Part shown: piece by piece, positions 39,701 to 50,349 of the stretch
How positions within the stretch are numbered: the stretch's first letter is position 1
Layout: every line of letters starts with the position of its first letter
Assembly: GCF_001949145.1 (NCBI RefSeq)
Contig: NW_019091366.1
Location: 2,729,102 to 2,793,101 of the forward strand
From: Acanthaster planci
Taxonomy: Eukaryota > Echinodermata > Asteroidea > Valvatida > Acanthasteridae
Reading direction: 5' to 3'
DNA length: 64,000 bases
The notes under the pieces: model-generated
The model's input: the letters and a program-made list of their open reading frames with translations, nothing else
Told to the model about the DNA's origin: nothing
Databases searched by the model: none
Translations under genes and position numbers: made by a program

Positions 39701-42700
39701 CTCTGATTTATTAAAGAACACCAAATATTTCTTGTGTAATGAGGCTGAAAGACAAGCAAGACAGGAATGGAAGATTACTTGACTGTGCTTATCCTGTGAA
39801 GGACAAAGCCCTGAGGCCGTATGGACCTCCATTTGGTCAAATTTTTGTTGGATCATATTAGCAATTATTACCTTGTTGTTAAGCACCAGGTCTGAATGGA
39901 TGCCAGTTAATTGGTACTGTACATGCAGCATAGGGTTTGAAAATGGGGGGGGGATATCTTGTGATGACACAAGATTGAAGGAATTTTTCTCCTAGAGACT
40001 TGTTCCTCTCATCAACAGCCTTGAAGGGTCCTGCATATTTCAAGTCATTAAGCCATACCCCAAATTTGTTTATCCAGAAGAAAGAGCAGTGTAGTTTATG
40101 TGTACCGCATACCACATTAGCAATGAAGTGAAGGTCGGTGATGTGGCTGTGGGACTTCCCATACTATCCAGGATCCTGTGGAAGTATGTTTTAGCTACTG
40201 TCTGGGGATACTTTCCAAAAGGAAATGTGTTAATTGCCAATCTTGAGAGGAGACTAGTCCTCACACTTCCTGGAAGCTTCCCCTGTTGAAATGTCAGACT
40301 TTATTTCCTTTTGAAAAAAATCTCCAGCGCCACAATCATAGCCATTATTCAAGTCATGTTTCCCAAAGGTTTGTGTTTAAAAAAAAAGAAAAGAAAATTG
40401 CACCCAGAATGGGGATGCTAATTCCTCCCCTTTATTCCCTTGAAATATATTGGTGAAACAGTAAGCACTTGGTAGTAGCACAGTTACCTTGTAGCTGGTG
40501 CATTTTGATTGTAGGGGTTTGTAGTCAGTGCCAGTCACCCAAATGAACAGGTGATGAATACTAAGGAAATCTTTCAAATTGCATGACATTTCAGCAATCA
40601 AAGATCTAAACTCTGCTTCAATTTAGCCTACAGCTAAGTTAAAGAGTATAAATTGAAGGGCCAGATTTTAATAAAGACATGAAAGATGACCTAATATTAG
40701 GATTTTTTCTAGAAGGTAGAGTTTGTGTGAACATTATGAACATCAAGATTCTGTTCCTGTTGTGATCAGAGAAACTGACAACGAAGTAATTTACAGCTCT
40801 CCCTTTGCCTAGTTGTTACCAGCCTGCTGTGACCCATTAGTACAAATTGAAGGTTTCACAAATGTAATTAACCAGATGGGGATAGCCAAGTGGTGTAATG
40901 GATTGGTTCGGGTAGACCTAGGTAAAACAGGATTATTGGTCGGTCCCAGTACTCCGCTTTCTTGGTTCCAAAGGCCATGTGCTCCTGATGAACACTGCCA
41001 AGCCAGTATATGTTAGTTGCTCATAATCACATATCCATTACAATGTTATTTTAGATTGCAAATCCAATTAACGCTTGGCAGGACGGGTCTCCTCCCAGCA
41101 CACATATCTTTGACATGTTTAATCCGCCAAGTGCATACATTTACTGAGTATTTCAATCATTTTTTTTCTTTTGTCATTGTTTGTGCTTGGAGTGGAAGGT
41201 AACAGGATTCGGTAGTCTTTAGTAATTTTGCTTTTGGGTATCTTATTCATAATAGAAGTACTTAATGAAATCCCAAAAGACTCGCAATATTTTTGTGTGA
41301 TTACCAGTAACAATCACTATATTATTTCTGCCCAGTTGGATACCAATGTAACATGTAGTGAGCAGGTTCATCGCTTGAGTTGCATAAAGTACACTGTACT
41401 TTTGGTTTTCTGGTGAATCATCGATTTCTGGTCAAAACACCATTGCAGTCACTGCGTAGATGTCATTGTGATTCCCGAGAAGTTGTTAGGGAGTGCTGCA
41501 ACCTGAGGGATTTTTCATTTGAGATGATATATTTCTTGCACTGTCATAGGTTACGATAAAGACACTAGACAGCAAATTTATGTAAATTGAAAAAAAAAGT
41601 CAAAATGTCAGTGACTAGCCAACATGTTTTTTTAAAACTTGATTATTGGTTAGTTGATTGCAGAAATGCATATGTAAGTGATAAACTGCTGATGTGTCCT
41701 GCAGAATGCAATACCACTCACCAGCTTGATCAGTTTGGATACCTATAGCATTGAAGCAGTCAAGCTCCATCTTGGTTTTCTGCTGGGAGGGGTAAAGAGG
41801 TGATTGGAAATTCATATTTTTAGAAACTTAGTTTCCTTAGTTTTGAAGAAGATTGCAGGGTATAGTCATATTCTGCTTATCCCAGTAACATGTTTACAAG
41901 AATGTTAACCATGATCACACATGTTTTCTGGTTTGTTCAGCAGGTGTTTCATTTATCTCGTCAAGGTGTCTGGAGCTAGACTATTGTATTCTTATCTGAG
42001 CCATTTGTTTCAAGTAGCCACTTCATATTACAACAATCTCCAAATGTTTGTTCCATCCAGAAACCAGTCCATTTTCAGCCACTTTAGGTTTTTCATCCTC
42101 TTGAGAGATAGGGCGCTTGGAATTCTTTTTGCAAAAGGGCGGTGCAGCTTTGAAAACCAACTTTGGTCGTGTCATTCTTAGTTTTGGGCGATAGATTTCG
42201 TAAGACTGAGTACATTATCTCAATGCATTTTCCTGTGCTCTTTTTTTCAAGAGGTTTTGCACATAGGCCTTAATGTGCCAACATGTGTTCTCTCTTTAGT
42301 CAAGAATGGAATGCTCTGAAATCTTGAAGTTACCTTTTGATGTGTTTATTTCAAGCTGTTGGTTTCAAGTGCCTTTTTCACTCACAGTAAAGGAAGTGTT
42401 GTGAATTTGCATTGGAAGAGTTACATGTTCTCGTGACTTTGTGTAACACTGCACAGGATGTTTGGTAATGTAAATTTGAAGATGGAATGCAATCAAAGAC
42501 CATTTGTGATGCATGAGCCCTTGGCTGGAAACCAAACTGGAGGCTAAGATTTTCTGTACATACTGTGCTTGGAAAGTACAAAGTGTGTTTGTCTGAAGAG
42601 ACTGTAAAGACTTGGTTCTGCAGAGATGCAGCAAACAAGGCATTTGAATGACAAAGAAGTCAGGCCAGTCCTATTCAGTGACTGGCTCCAATACATCTCA

Positions 42701-45700
42701 CAGAACTCAAGGATATATAGCTGGCAACAAATAGATCAGTTAAATGGATCATGAAAAGACCAATTAAAGACACCACGCCATTTCCCTCCCTGATCCTTGA
42801 AGGAGGAGAATAGCTCTCGTTCCAAGCAGATTAGTGAGACCTTGTGCCCAGCATCTTACCATTTCTGGTCCTTTTATCAGTGCAAATCACCCATGTTGGT
42901 TTGCTGGAGTTGGCCACAATCTCCTGACCGTTAGGTATCCCAGGTTGCACCTCTACACAATGCCATAATGATGATGATGGAGGATGGGATTGGTTTGGGT
43001 TCAACCAAGCATGAAGCATTGGTGGTGTGTGACTGTGCAGCTTCAGGGAAGATGTGATTATGTACAGCTCTGATTATCCAAGTTTGAAATTGAATTCCAG
43101 CAGTCTACTTTGTATGGAGAGAGAAGTTTCAGTCCCGAACAGCTAAAAAACTATATAGACACAAAGTCTTTGGCGTCCTCAATGACGTTGTTTATATTGT
43201 ACTGAGTGAGACTCCAATAACTTATTTTGGAAGGCTCAGAAAGATTCAAGGAATTGAATTTATGCAGTATTTTCTTGCAGAAATTCATCCCCCGTGGTGG
43301 ACAATTTTTTAAATGAAAACACCCCTCCCTATTGAACCCTGCTTTACAGGCAGTCAGCATGAAATTGCTTAACACTTTATTGCTTGCTAACATAGCATGA
43401 TGATATTCTGTGGTAATGAAAATTGATTAATGTAATAATTAGACAGGAATGGATTGTCCGGAAGTTAAAATGAATAGCCTACTGCTTCGTTAATGCAGTT
43501 GGAATCAATATCTTCAGTACATTTCCTCTTTCTTGTTTGCTGATAAATAACAGAGCAGCATGTTGTCTCCAGTTGGTCTTAGGAGTCCACAGCAATGAAA
43601 ATCTGCAGTGGAGTATTTTGTTTCAGTGTTCAGTATAGTTAAAGGTGCAGATAATGAGATGCTTAGAATAATCTGGACCAAGGGAAATTCATGGAAAAGT
43701 TGAAAGGATTGATGCAATGCAAGTTGGGTTTTGGAAAAGTGTTTGCTTGCAGTGAATCCTAAATATTTACGCCTAATGCTGATGTTTCTGTAAATTGAAC
43801 AAGGAGCCTTGTTGGAACGAAACTGCTTTGACTGTAAGCAAAACAAACAAAAATTGAGCTTGTTTGAGCAAGTTCGTCTTGGGGTATTGTTTTGCTTGCC
43901 ATGTTTACAGTTTAATGCATGAAATGAGCAGAGACAACTCCAGATTCAGCTTGAAAAAGTGTGTTATATAATACAGATTGGGCTTGTGTCTGCTGGAAAA
44001 CAAGTTTGAGATTATCTATTTGATGTACATGTACTGATTTTGTGGTCGTGGTTGTGAATTGCAGCATTATGTTACTTTGCTCAGATGGTGAATTCTTCAT
44101 TTGGCATCTCACTGATGTGAGGTTTATGGCAGTTGTCACAATAGACATGAGTAACTTGAACTTACAAAATGCAAACTGTCTTGAGTTGAAAATTGGTGAG
44201 ACTATTAATCATTGCAATATGTCATTTTTCTGGGCCAGTGACATCTCTCTGACACAGAAATGTAAGGGATTGGCATGGTTGCTGCAGCAACCAGTGAAAG
44301 TTTTAACTTTGCAGCTCCAATGTTTCATTGTTAACCTTAGTGATAGAAATTGATTGAGTGAGTGGATTAAAGGGGGCCCTCTGTTGGTATGAGCATCTCA
44401 GGTTAGATTTGATTTATGATTCAAATTCAAGTTCAATTAAAGAAAATGGTACACTTTTTCAAAAACTTTGATTAAAAAAAATTCCTGCTGTGTAACCACG
44501 AGATTTATAGCAGATTCTTGTATTTATTTCTAGAAGACAGACGGAACCTTGGAAGAGTCAAGAACTCTGAGAGACCAGAAGCCCCAACAGGAAGCAAACC
44601 ACCTACAGGAAGTGAGTTAGAGTTTAGAGAAGGATGGTACTCAAAGAAAATAGATCACATCTTGAGACTGAAATTCAGCAAGTACTTTTAGTAATCAGAT
44701 TACTTTGGAAATCAGTATGAATCTGTTTTATTGAGATGAGACAGCATAAATAGTGGTCTTGTAACTGTGTATGATTAGTTTTCTGTCTCATGAGCAATAA
44801 TAGGTCTTTCCCACTGACCAAATCTTGGGGGTGGCCCAGCGTGACTCGGGGATGAACAGAAGCCATGTTTCCCACTGGAACTCACCTTGGGGATGAGTAT
44901 TCCAGTGGGAAAGGGCCATTTATTTGCCTAAAACATCTACAGATTCCTCAAGTTTTTCATGATAGTTCAATCATTTACACCAGGTATTTTGCCATAATAT
45001 GTTAATCAGATTTGTGACTGTCAACCTGTCACATTTTGCACCTGTTTTTCCTTGCCAGCTAAACCCAAATTTTCACAGCCCTCCAAGATGAGAAAAAAGA
45101 AATTTGTGTGCCCCTTGAACAGCTCAGTGAAGCTGAAATGTGCAGCAACTGGCTACCCGAAACCTCAAGTCCTCTGGATGCGAAATGGAGTAACACTGAC
45201 AGAGGAGGAGCTAGAAGAACAGAGGGCATCCTTTACACTCAAACTGAAAAGTCTGAAGGCCTCTGATTCTGGAGACTACACATGTGTTGTGTTCAATAGA
45301 AATGGTCAAATCAATGCTACATACTCAGTGGAGGTTGTAGGTGAGATACAATAATTGTATTAGTCACTAAAATGTAGCTGTACAAAAGCATTGGGTAAAT
45401 TTCTGGAAATCCATCAAAAATCACCAAATTGTGGAGAATTTTGCATGAGGAAAAGAGAGCCCTAATGTCTTACACAGGATTTTATATTCTTTGATGCTGA
45501 AGCACAAATACCATTGGATTCAAGTGTACTGGTTGATTTTGGCTGGTTTAGGTAAAAAATTTCAAACCTGATTTAAAAATAAATAATGGTTTCATACCCA
45601 TTTTACTGTAAAGCAAGATAAGATCTTGTTAATTGGTAATTTACACCAATGAGCCAACATTTGAACATATTTTAAAGTTTCTTCTGTGTTTGGCCATTGA

Positions 45701-47050
45701 ATCTTATAAACAATTAAGACCAACTGAGGACAGACTGAAGTACATTTAGTAGAAATTTTGTTGCTTGCTTTGACCAGATCAAGCGCATGCTAAGCCAGTG
45801 TTACAAGGTGAACATCCAGTCAACACCACTGTCGCTTATGGAGGAACCACTTCATTCCAGTGTCGAGTCCGCAGTGATTCGCCCCCTCACATCCAGTGGT
45901 TGAAACGAGTTGAACCACACAACGGCAACCAACGTATCAATGCTACCATCGACATGGATGGGCAAAAGTTTGTGGTATTGCCAGCTGGTGAGGTGTGGTC
46001 AAGACCAGATGGATCCTACTTGAATAAACTTATGATCTCGCATGCTACTGAGGAGGATAGTGGCATGTACATATGTCTTGGGGCTAACACGAATGGTTAT
46101 AGTGTGAAGAGTGCATTCCTGGAAGTATTACCCGGTAAGTTAGTCTGTTCGTTAGACAGTCTGTCTGTAGCATATTTTGTTCCATTGGTTTGGTAAGAAT
46201 ATCATTATCTGCTTTAGATAGCAAGTGAGCATTGTTTGCTCATGATGGCTCTTCTAGCTATATTTGTCAAAGATGTGTAAAGCTGTTTTCAGCCAGGTTG
46301 TTCAGTTATCTGGTTCATCTTCTGATTTTGAAAGAAATAGTTAATAGCTTAATTTATAAGTTTGGGTCAGATATCAAATTCGTAACATTGAGTGTTTACA
46401 ACCAAATCTGGTTGGTTTCTTAACACTGGTGGTGTTGTTATTTCTTTTTGCAGCTTAAGCCTTTTTTTTCTAGTGAACATCTTTAAAGAGAAGTGAGTTG
46501 ATGGTGGTTATTAATTGTTTGTTTTTCAGATCCCAATGGACGATCACAACCAGGAGGTAGAAATAACAATTTCAATGTTAATATCAATATGAATGATGTC
46601 GTTGCCAAACAGAATCCACAGGATATCGACACCACTAAGAAAGTGCTACTCATCACCATCCCTCTAGCCTTTGCTGTTCTATTCTGTCTTGGGGCAGCTG
46701 TCTGTACCTACCACCGCAACAAAAATATTCAGGGCTATGCAAGCCCTGCTACTAACCAACCGTCCAATCACCTTGCAGTACGGGCGGAGCATAAACGCAA
46801 CACCCCTGTGCATCCAAATCAATCAGACTGTGAACAGAGTGTACCCTTAACCTCACCCCCATCAAGCTTAGGAGGGGTACACTCATATCACCCACCCAGT
46901 CGAGAGGGCGTAGCTATCAACAGATATACAGACTTGGGTATGAGTGCGGAGAGCTACTCCGACACACTTAACAGTAGTGGCAGTGTGTCTAGTGGGAAGG
47001 TACACACACATCAACATGTTCATCAGCATCATGTCGTTCACCATTGCTAG
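21699..47050 (+). CDS. fgfrl1: Fibroblast growth factor receptor-like 1 (kinase-less FGF receptor, 530 aa)
   Basis: Six coding exons join in frame: 21699-21780, 34039-34311, 44534-44611, 45059-45340, 45778-46134 and 46530-47050. Every junction is phase 1 with GT-AG sites. The protein has a signal peptide (1-24, cleavage after VLA), Ig1 (Cys52, Trp64, Cys100), a linker (119-145), Ig2 (Cys172, Trp184, Cys220), Ig3 (Cys267, Trp279, Cys338), a membrane span (about 396-418) and a short cytoplasmic tail ending in a histidine-rich stretch and a final Cys. Signature segments such as [33 protein letters not shown] and [10 protein letters not shown] match vertebrate FGFRL1 (human 504 aa). Known family role: a plasma-membrane protein that binds FGFs and heparin but lacks the tyrosine kinase, acting as a decoy or modulator and in cell adhesion. 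The start ATG has A at -3 and G at +4. A basic run (KMRKKK, 154-159) at the start of Ig2 fits heparin binding. The assignment is secure; 5' UTR exons are not defined. Confidence 0.96.
32120..32640. promoter_or_regulatory. Candidate intronic enhancer in FGFRL1 intron 1
   Basis: A compact, high-complexity block with homeodomain-type cores TTAATTAA (32,245), TTAATTGA (32,352) and TTAATTAG (32,371), a SOX/TCF-like CTTTGTTGT (32,562) and two perfect short hairpins (32,257-32,276 and 32,281-32,302). Density and variety are unlike the flanking AT-rich DNA. Function is inferred only. Confidence 0.3.
33086..33145. repeat. Near-perfect hairpin, 27-bp arms, in FGFRL1 intron 1
   Basis: The left arm (33,086-33,112) and right arm (33,119-33,145) start with AGGGTGTCCCAGAAA in opposite orientation and differ at one position. 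Six bases separate them. The arm resembles a Tc1/mariner-type terminal repeat, so this is probably a tip-to-tip relic. Confidence 0.8.
34039..34311 (+). CDS. fgfrl1: FGFRL1 coding exon 2: Ig domain 1
   Basis: A 273-nt phase 1-1 exon follows the acceptor TATCCTCAG and precedes the donor GTAAGT. It encodes residues 28-118: GPPRL at the start, then Cys52, Trp64, the D-A-G-Q-Y-I-C motif at Cys100, and the ATNGFGS loop that is nearly identical in vertebrate FGFRL1. There is a potential N-glycan site at Asn112. Confidence 0.95.
34312..44533 (+). other. FGFRL1 intron 2 (10.2 kb)
   Basis: No coding exon is recognisable on either strand. A candidate regulatory block with a PBX-MEIS-type site (TGATTGACAG at 37,331-37,340) lies at about 37,080-37,480. 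A perfect 11-bp stem-loop is at 39,273-39,299. The remainder shows AT-rich unique-looking DNA and short homopolymer runs only. Confidence 0.75.
37080..37480. promoter_or_regulatory. Candidate intronic enhancer in FGFRL1 intron 2
   Basis: A high-complexity block with a full PBX-MEIS-type site TGATTGACAG (37,331-37,340), CCAATTAAC and CCAATTGG sites, and an E-box CACCTG. Function is inferred only. Confidence 0.25.
44534..44611 (+). CDS. fgfrl1: FGFRL1 coding exon 3: Ig1-Ig2 linker
   Basis: A 78-nt phase 1-1 exon lies between the acceptor TATTTATTTCTAG and the donor GTGAGT. It encodes the linker (residues 119-145), rich in Arg, Lys, Pro, Gly and Ser. This is where classical FGFRs carry the acid box; no acidic run is present here. 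It is too short to be found as an open frame and was placed from splice sites and phase. Confidence 0.85.
44612..45058 (+). other. FGFRL1 intron 3
   Basis: A 447-bp intron. It contains several copies of a TTTCCCACTG / CAGTGGGAAA motif in both orientations between about 44,808 and 44,915, which looks like a fragment of a small repeat. Confidence 0.7.
45059..45340 (+). CDS. fgfrl1: FGFRL1 coding exon 4: Ig domain 2
   Basis: A 282-nt phase 1-1 exon between the acceptor TTGCCAG and the donor GTGAGA. It encodes residues 146-238 with the FSQPSKMR segment typical of FGFRL1, a basic stretch, Cys172, Trp184 and the D-S-G-D-Y-T-C motif at Cys220. Asn165 and Asn230 sit in N-glycosylation sequons. This is the domain expected to contact heparin and FGF. 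Its length equals the D2 exon of the neighbouring secreted receptor (282 nt). Confidence 0.95.
45341..45777 (+). other. FGFRL1 intron 4
   Basis: A 437-bp AT-rich intron. Nothing notable is seen in it. Confidence 0.8.
45778..46134 (+). CDS. fgfrl1: FGFRL1 coding exon 5: Ig domain 3
   Basis: A 357-nt phase 1-1 exon between the acceptor TTTGACCAG and the donor GTAAGT. It encodes residues 240-357, including [16 protein letters not shown] (Cys267), IQWLKRVE (Trp279), QKFVVLP, the [13 protein letters not shown] segment and [10 protein letters not shown] (Cys338). This is the most conserved part of the protein. The whole of Ig3 is in one exon, unlike the split D3 of the - strand receptor. Confidence 0.96.
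46135..46529 (+). other. FGFRL1 intron 5
   Basis: A 395-bp AT-rich intron ending in a T-rich tract and TTTTTCAG. Nothing else is seen. Confidence 0.8.
46530..47050 (+). CDS. fgfrl1: FGFRL1 coding exon 6: membrane span and histidine-rich tail
   Basis: The last coding exon runs from the acceptor GTTTTTCAG to the TAG at 47048-47050. It encodes an Asn-rich juxtamembrane stretch, a membrane span ([20 protein letters not shown], residues 396-415) and a tail of about 110 residues with no kinase. The tail carries Y490-T-D-L493, a YxxPhi-type sorting motif in the place of the YTDI of human FGFRL1, and ends [17 protein letters not shown] (514-530), matching the histidine-rich tail with terminal Cys of the vertebrate protein. 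Confidence 0.95.
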
Positions 47051-47543
47051 CATTCAGTATACTCCTGCATAGAAATGTGTAAATTTAAGGAGTGTGTTAT
47101 TTACAAAATGGTGTCTTGGTACAGTGTAAGTGGTACAGTGGGATGACCTTTGAACCCCCCTGACCTGCTTAAAGAAAATGTTACAATATGAGGTTATTAA
47201 GAACTGATCCAGGGGTCACAGTCATTGGGTGGGGGGAGGGACTTTAAAACATGAGTTTATGATCTGTTTTGTTAAATGTTAAGTACTAGACGTGGCGTTA
47301 TAGCCACTCAGTTTGTATGGAATTTCTACCAAATTAGGCGTGAAGTCAACATAATAATGTGTAAATCAAATCATACATCGGGAAACCAATGACTATGTCC
47401 TAATCTATCAATTTTTTCTTGTCAAGTTGCCACTAATGTTGATTTCCCACAATGCTTTGCATTTTGTCTTAACAGGCGACATCATATTTATAAATAGTGT
47501 TTACATACCAGTATCTGTACAGCTGAATGTATATATAAATATA

Positions 47544-47549
47544 TATTAA
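47544..47549 (+). terminator. fgfrl1: Candidate poly(A) signal ATTAAA of FGFRL1
   Basis: An ATTAAA hexamer lies about 0.5 kb after the FGFRL1 stop in an AT-rich tract. A canonical AATAAA at 49,966-49,971 is an alternative that would give a 2.9-kb 3' UTR. The sequence alone does not choose between them. Confidence 0.3.
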
Positions 47550-49043
47550 ATAGAACTTATTTTTAAAAGATTAATTAATCATTATAACCATAAGTGGAGA
47601 AAAGGTGGACATGATTAGAAAATCACTGCTCAGAATTTTAAATCGAATTTTAATTTCTGGAAATTCATGATGTGTCATGGAAAATTAGCCACTGGTAAAT
47701 CTGGTTAATTGTCCGAGGCAATCAGTCTTGCAGTGATATGGTTCATTGCATTTTTGAAAAATGCAGTAATTGAAGCTATTGGTCTTATGAAGCATGTAGC
47801 TATTTAACCAGTATTTGAAGCTTTTTTCCAACCCTCCCCCCCCCGGAAGTTTGAAGGAACCTTCCTAAGTAGGCCCTATTCTACTACTTTTTGCTGTGCA
47901 GAAGACCAGTGGTTTATTGCTTACATGTAAAACATTTGACGACCATGAAAGTACCAGTGACTGGATTCTGCAGAATCTTTTCAATCCTTTGTCTAAGAGT
48001 TGGACTGATCTTGTAAGATGGACTTAAATATAGATAATACGTCATCCTCACCTCCACTTCCTATCTATGTGTTGATAGCCTTTGATATCAACATGGGTGG
48101 ATTTGTAAATTGAAGAGTTTAGTGTAATTAAGATTTGATGTCACAATGAAGATACGTCATTGCAGGGCCCTGTGGTGACATCCTGAGATCTGTGTCCTTT
48201 TCATTCCAGATCTCTTCAAGAAACATGTTTATGCCTTTTTGTTATCTTCAAATTATGACTGCTTTTAAAGAATATATTAACTGCATTAATTTTTTTTTCA
48301 AGAAGTATCTCAGCTCTGAAGCATGTCATGCAAGTGATTTTTGGAGTACTTAAAATGACTTGGTGCTGGACACATCTGAAATCCATTATGCCTGTGCCTT
48401 TTTTGTTACTATCTGCCACAACATTTCAGGCTTTTTCCCTCATTCCTCTTAGTGAAAATATTTGTGGCTAAATTATATGTTGACGTAAATATTAAACGCC
48501 TATACTTTTTCACGTAAATATTAGACTGGTAACCAAGTTTTAATTATACATTTACTTTGTTCTCTAAAAACAATCACTGCCATAATCTCTCTTTGATTTT
48601 CTATTTGTTCACTGCCAACTGTTCCTTATTACTGTTCATTTGTTCATCCTTTCCATTTAGTCAGTTCGGTATTAGTCTGTGTTCCAGTTGTTCAGGTTAT
48701 TTGCTTTTGATCCCCAGTTTCTGTTAACGGAGTATAACATTAGAGGGCGCAATAAGAACTTTCTGTGGTGCTCCCTAAAGCAGTTGTATTGGTGGTTCAG
48801 CCACTGATGACTGATTTTATCCTTCCATGTTATATTTAAGTTTCCAACATGTTTCACACCCTTGCCAAAGATTTTTCAAGCATCAGTTGTAACTTGGGCT
48901 GTGGTTTGAAATGTTAATCATGACTGCATTAGATGGTGACTGTAGACATGTGTGTAATTTCAAGCCACAGCCAAATAGGTCAGACATGGCCTTTCTGTTT
49001 TTGAGCTTTTGACTAATGTCGGGGATTTTCTAACAAGCTGCTT

Positions 49044-49049
49044 TTTATT
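49044..49049 (-). terminator. Candidate poly(A) signal AATAAA of the secreted FGFR-like gene
   Basis: This is the first canonical AATAAA I found on the - strand after the stop at 50,240, giving a 3' UTR of about 1.2 kb. A non-canonical signal closer to the stop is possible. Confidence 0.25.
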
Positions 49050-50239
49050 GCCTATTGAGGCCATATAAACTTTTGTATATAGCAGTTTTTAAGAGTAAAA
49101 TGGCTAAACAATGAAAATTGAATTGAAAGTTTGTTTGTCTTGTTGACTGAAATTTGGAACATACCAATGGCAGATATCCTAGAGTTTGAAGTGAAGAAAA
49201 GAGCTCCAAAATGTCTATTCCATGCAATGTTATACATTTCCTTTTCATGGCATTAAAATGTTACTAGAATTACAAATAGAATCGGCTAAGGTGACAACCT
49301 CCCCCCCCCAAAGAACCATGGCTTTTATGTGTTGAGAAATATAAAGAAAATACTGACAAGGCTTCCCCTACTAATAATAGTCAGTGTTCTACTGAACTAA
49401 ATGTTTCTGGAATGTGCAGATAACAACAAAATGACGATCTCTCTTGAAAATGCATTTGTAACAGTTAAGCGAGAAAAAGTAAATTCTGAAATTCAATAGA
49501 CATGCAAGGCAAATTTTTTTCTCATATTACTTCGCTTAAAAGCATTCGAACAAAGTTTTGACAAATAATGAAATTTTTGTCAGTTAAATCAAATTGTAAG
49601 GGATTAGCCTTACATTTGAAGTAAACTTTGGCTTCATCAAAATAAAAGGTTTAAAAAAAAAACTCAAGCAAAATCTGTCTGACATAAGCAAACCATGTGA
49701 TCTATGGGGAAAATACAGAGCTTATAAAATATTCAAACATTTAATTACCAAAATATGATTAAATTTGCCTTTATCCTCATACCAAAAATGGTAATGAGTG
49801 ATTAAGTCGAAAGTCAATTTTTGACCCATTTTTCTTTAAACGTTTTGGTTCTGGATGAAAGAGGAATGATTGAAGTTAGCTTTAAAATTAAGGTGTGATG
49901 TTTTGATTCTAAATTAAAGAGAATTCTGTCACAACTACAATGAGAGTCTAACTCTCAAGCTTTGAAATAAAGTGACGTAAATGTTAATTACAATCAGCCA
50001 AACAGATATATCTCTTGAAATATATATTAATGAATACACTGTTGACAGATCTTATTTTATCAGATTTAGAATTTCAGTAAGTTATCAAAATCTAGCAATA
50101 TTCACTACGAAAACATGCAGCACTCATGCATGTAACAAATTTACAAATTTAAGGGATGTTTCCCAGCACAGATGTATTGGATTAGCAAAGTCTTACAGAT
50201 GTTCTAATGTAAGAAGTCAACAATCTTAAGGCTTGGACT

Positions 50240-50349
50240 CTACTCATGATCACACTTGAATTTCAATAATTTTATGATCAAATCAGCCAAAGGAATGTCT
50301 TGTTTGCTGATCAAGTGCTCCAGTAAGCTTAGCTCAGCTGATGCTGAAT
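50240..50349 (-). CDS. Secreted FGFR-like last exon: short tail and stop
   Basis: After the acceptor CTCTTTTTGTAG the phase-1 frame stays open for 35 residues to the TAG at 50242-50240. The tail starts DSASAELSLLEHLISK, continues QDIPLADLIIKLLKFKC and ends DHE. The most hydrophobic run (about 11 residues, broken by Lys) is too short for a membrane span. It predicts a possible amphipathic helix with one Cys (261). The exon rests on splice site and phase alone; no family similarity supports it. Confidence 0.55.

Larger units (their letters stand above)
47051..50239. other. Convergent 3' region between FGFRL1 and the secreted FGFR-like gene
   Basis: This 3.2 kb holds the 3' UTRs of the two facing genes. 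No kinase motif (GxGxxG, HRDLAARN or DFG-type segments) appears in any - strand frame, so the - strand receptor does not continue into a kinase here. The DNA is AT-rich without clear repeats. Confidence 0.65.

Noticed and set aside
47051-50239. A kinase domain continuing the - strand FGFR-like gene
   Set aside because: No kinase motif or exon-like frame is seen on the - strand before FGFRL1; a kinase beyond FGFRL1 would need splicing across an entire opposed gene.
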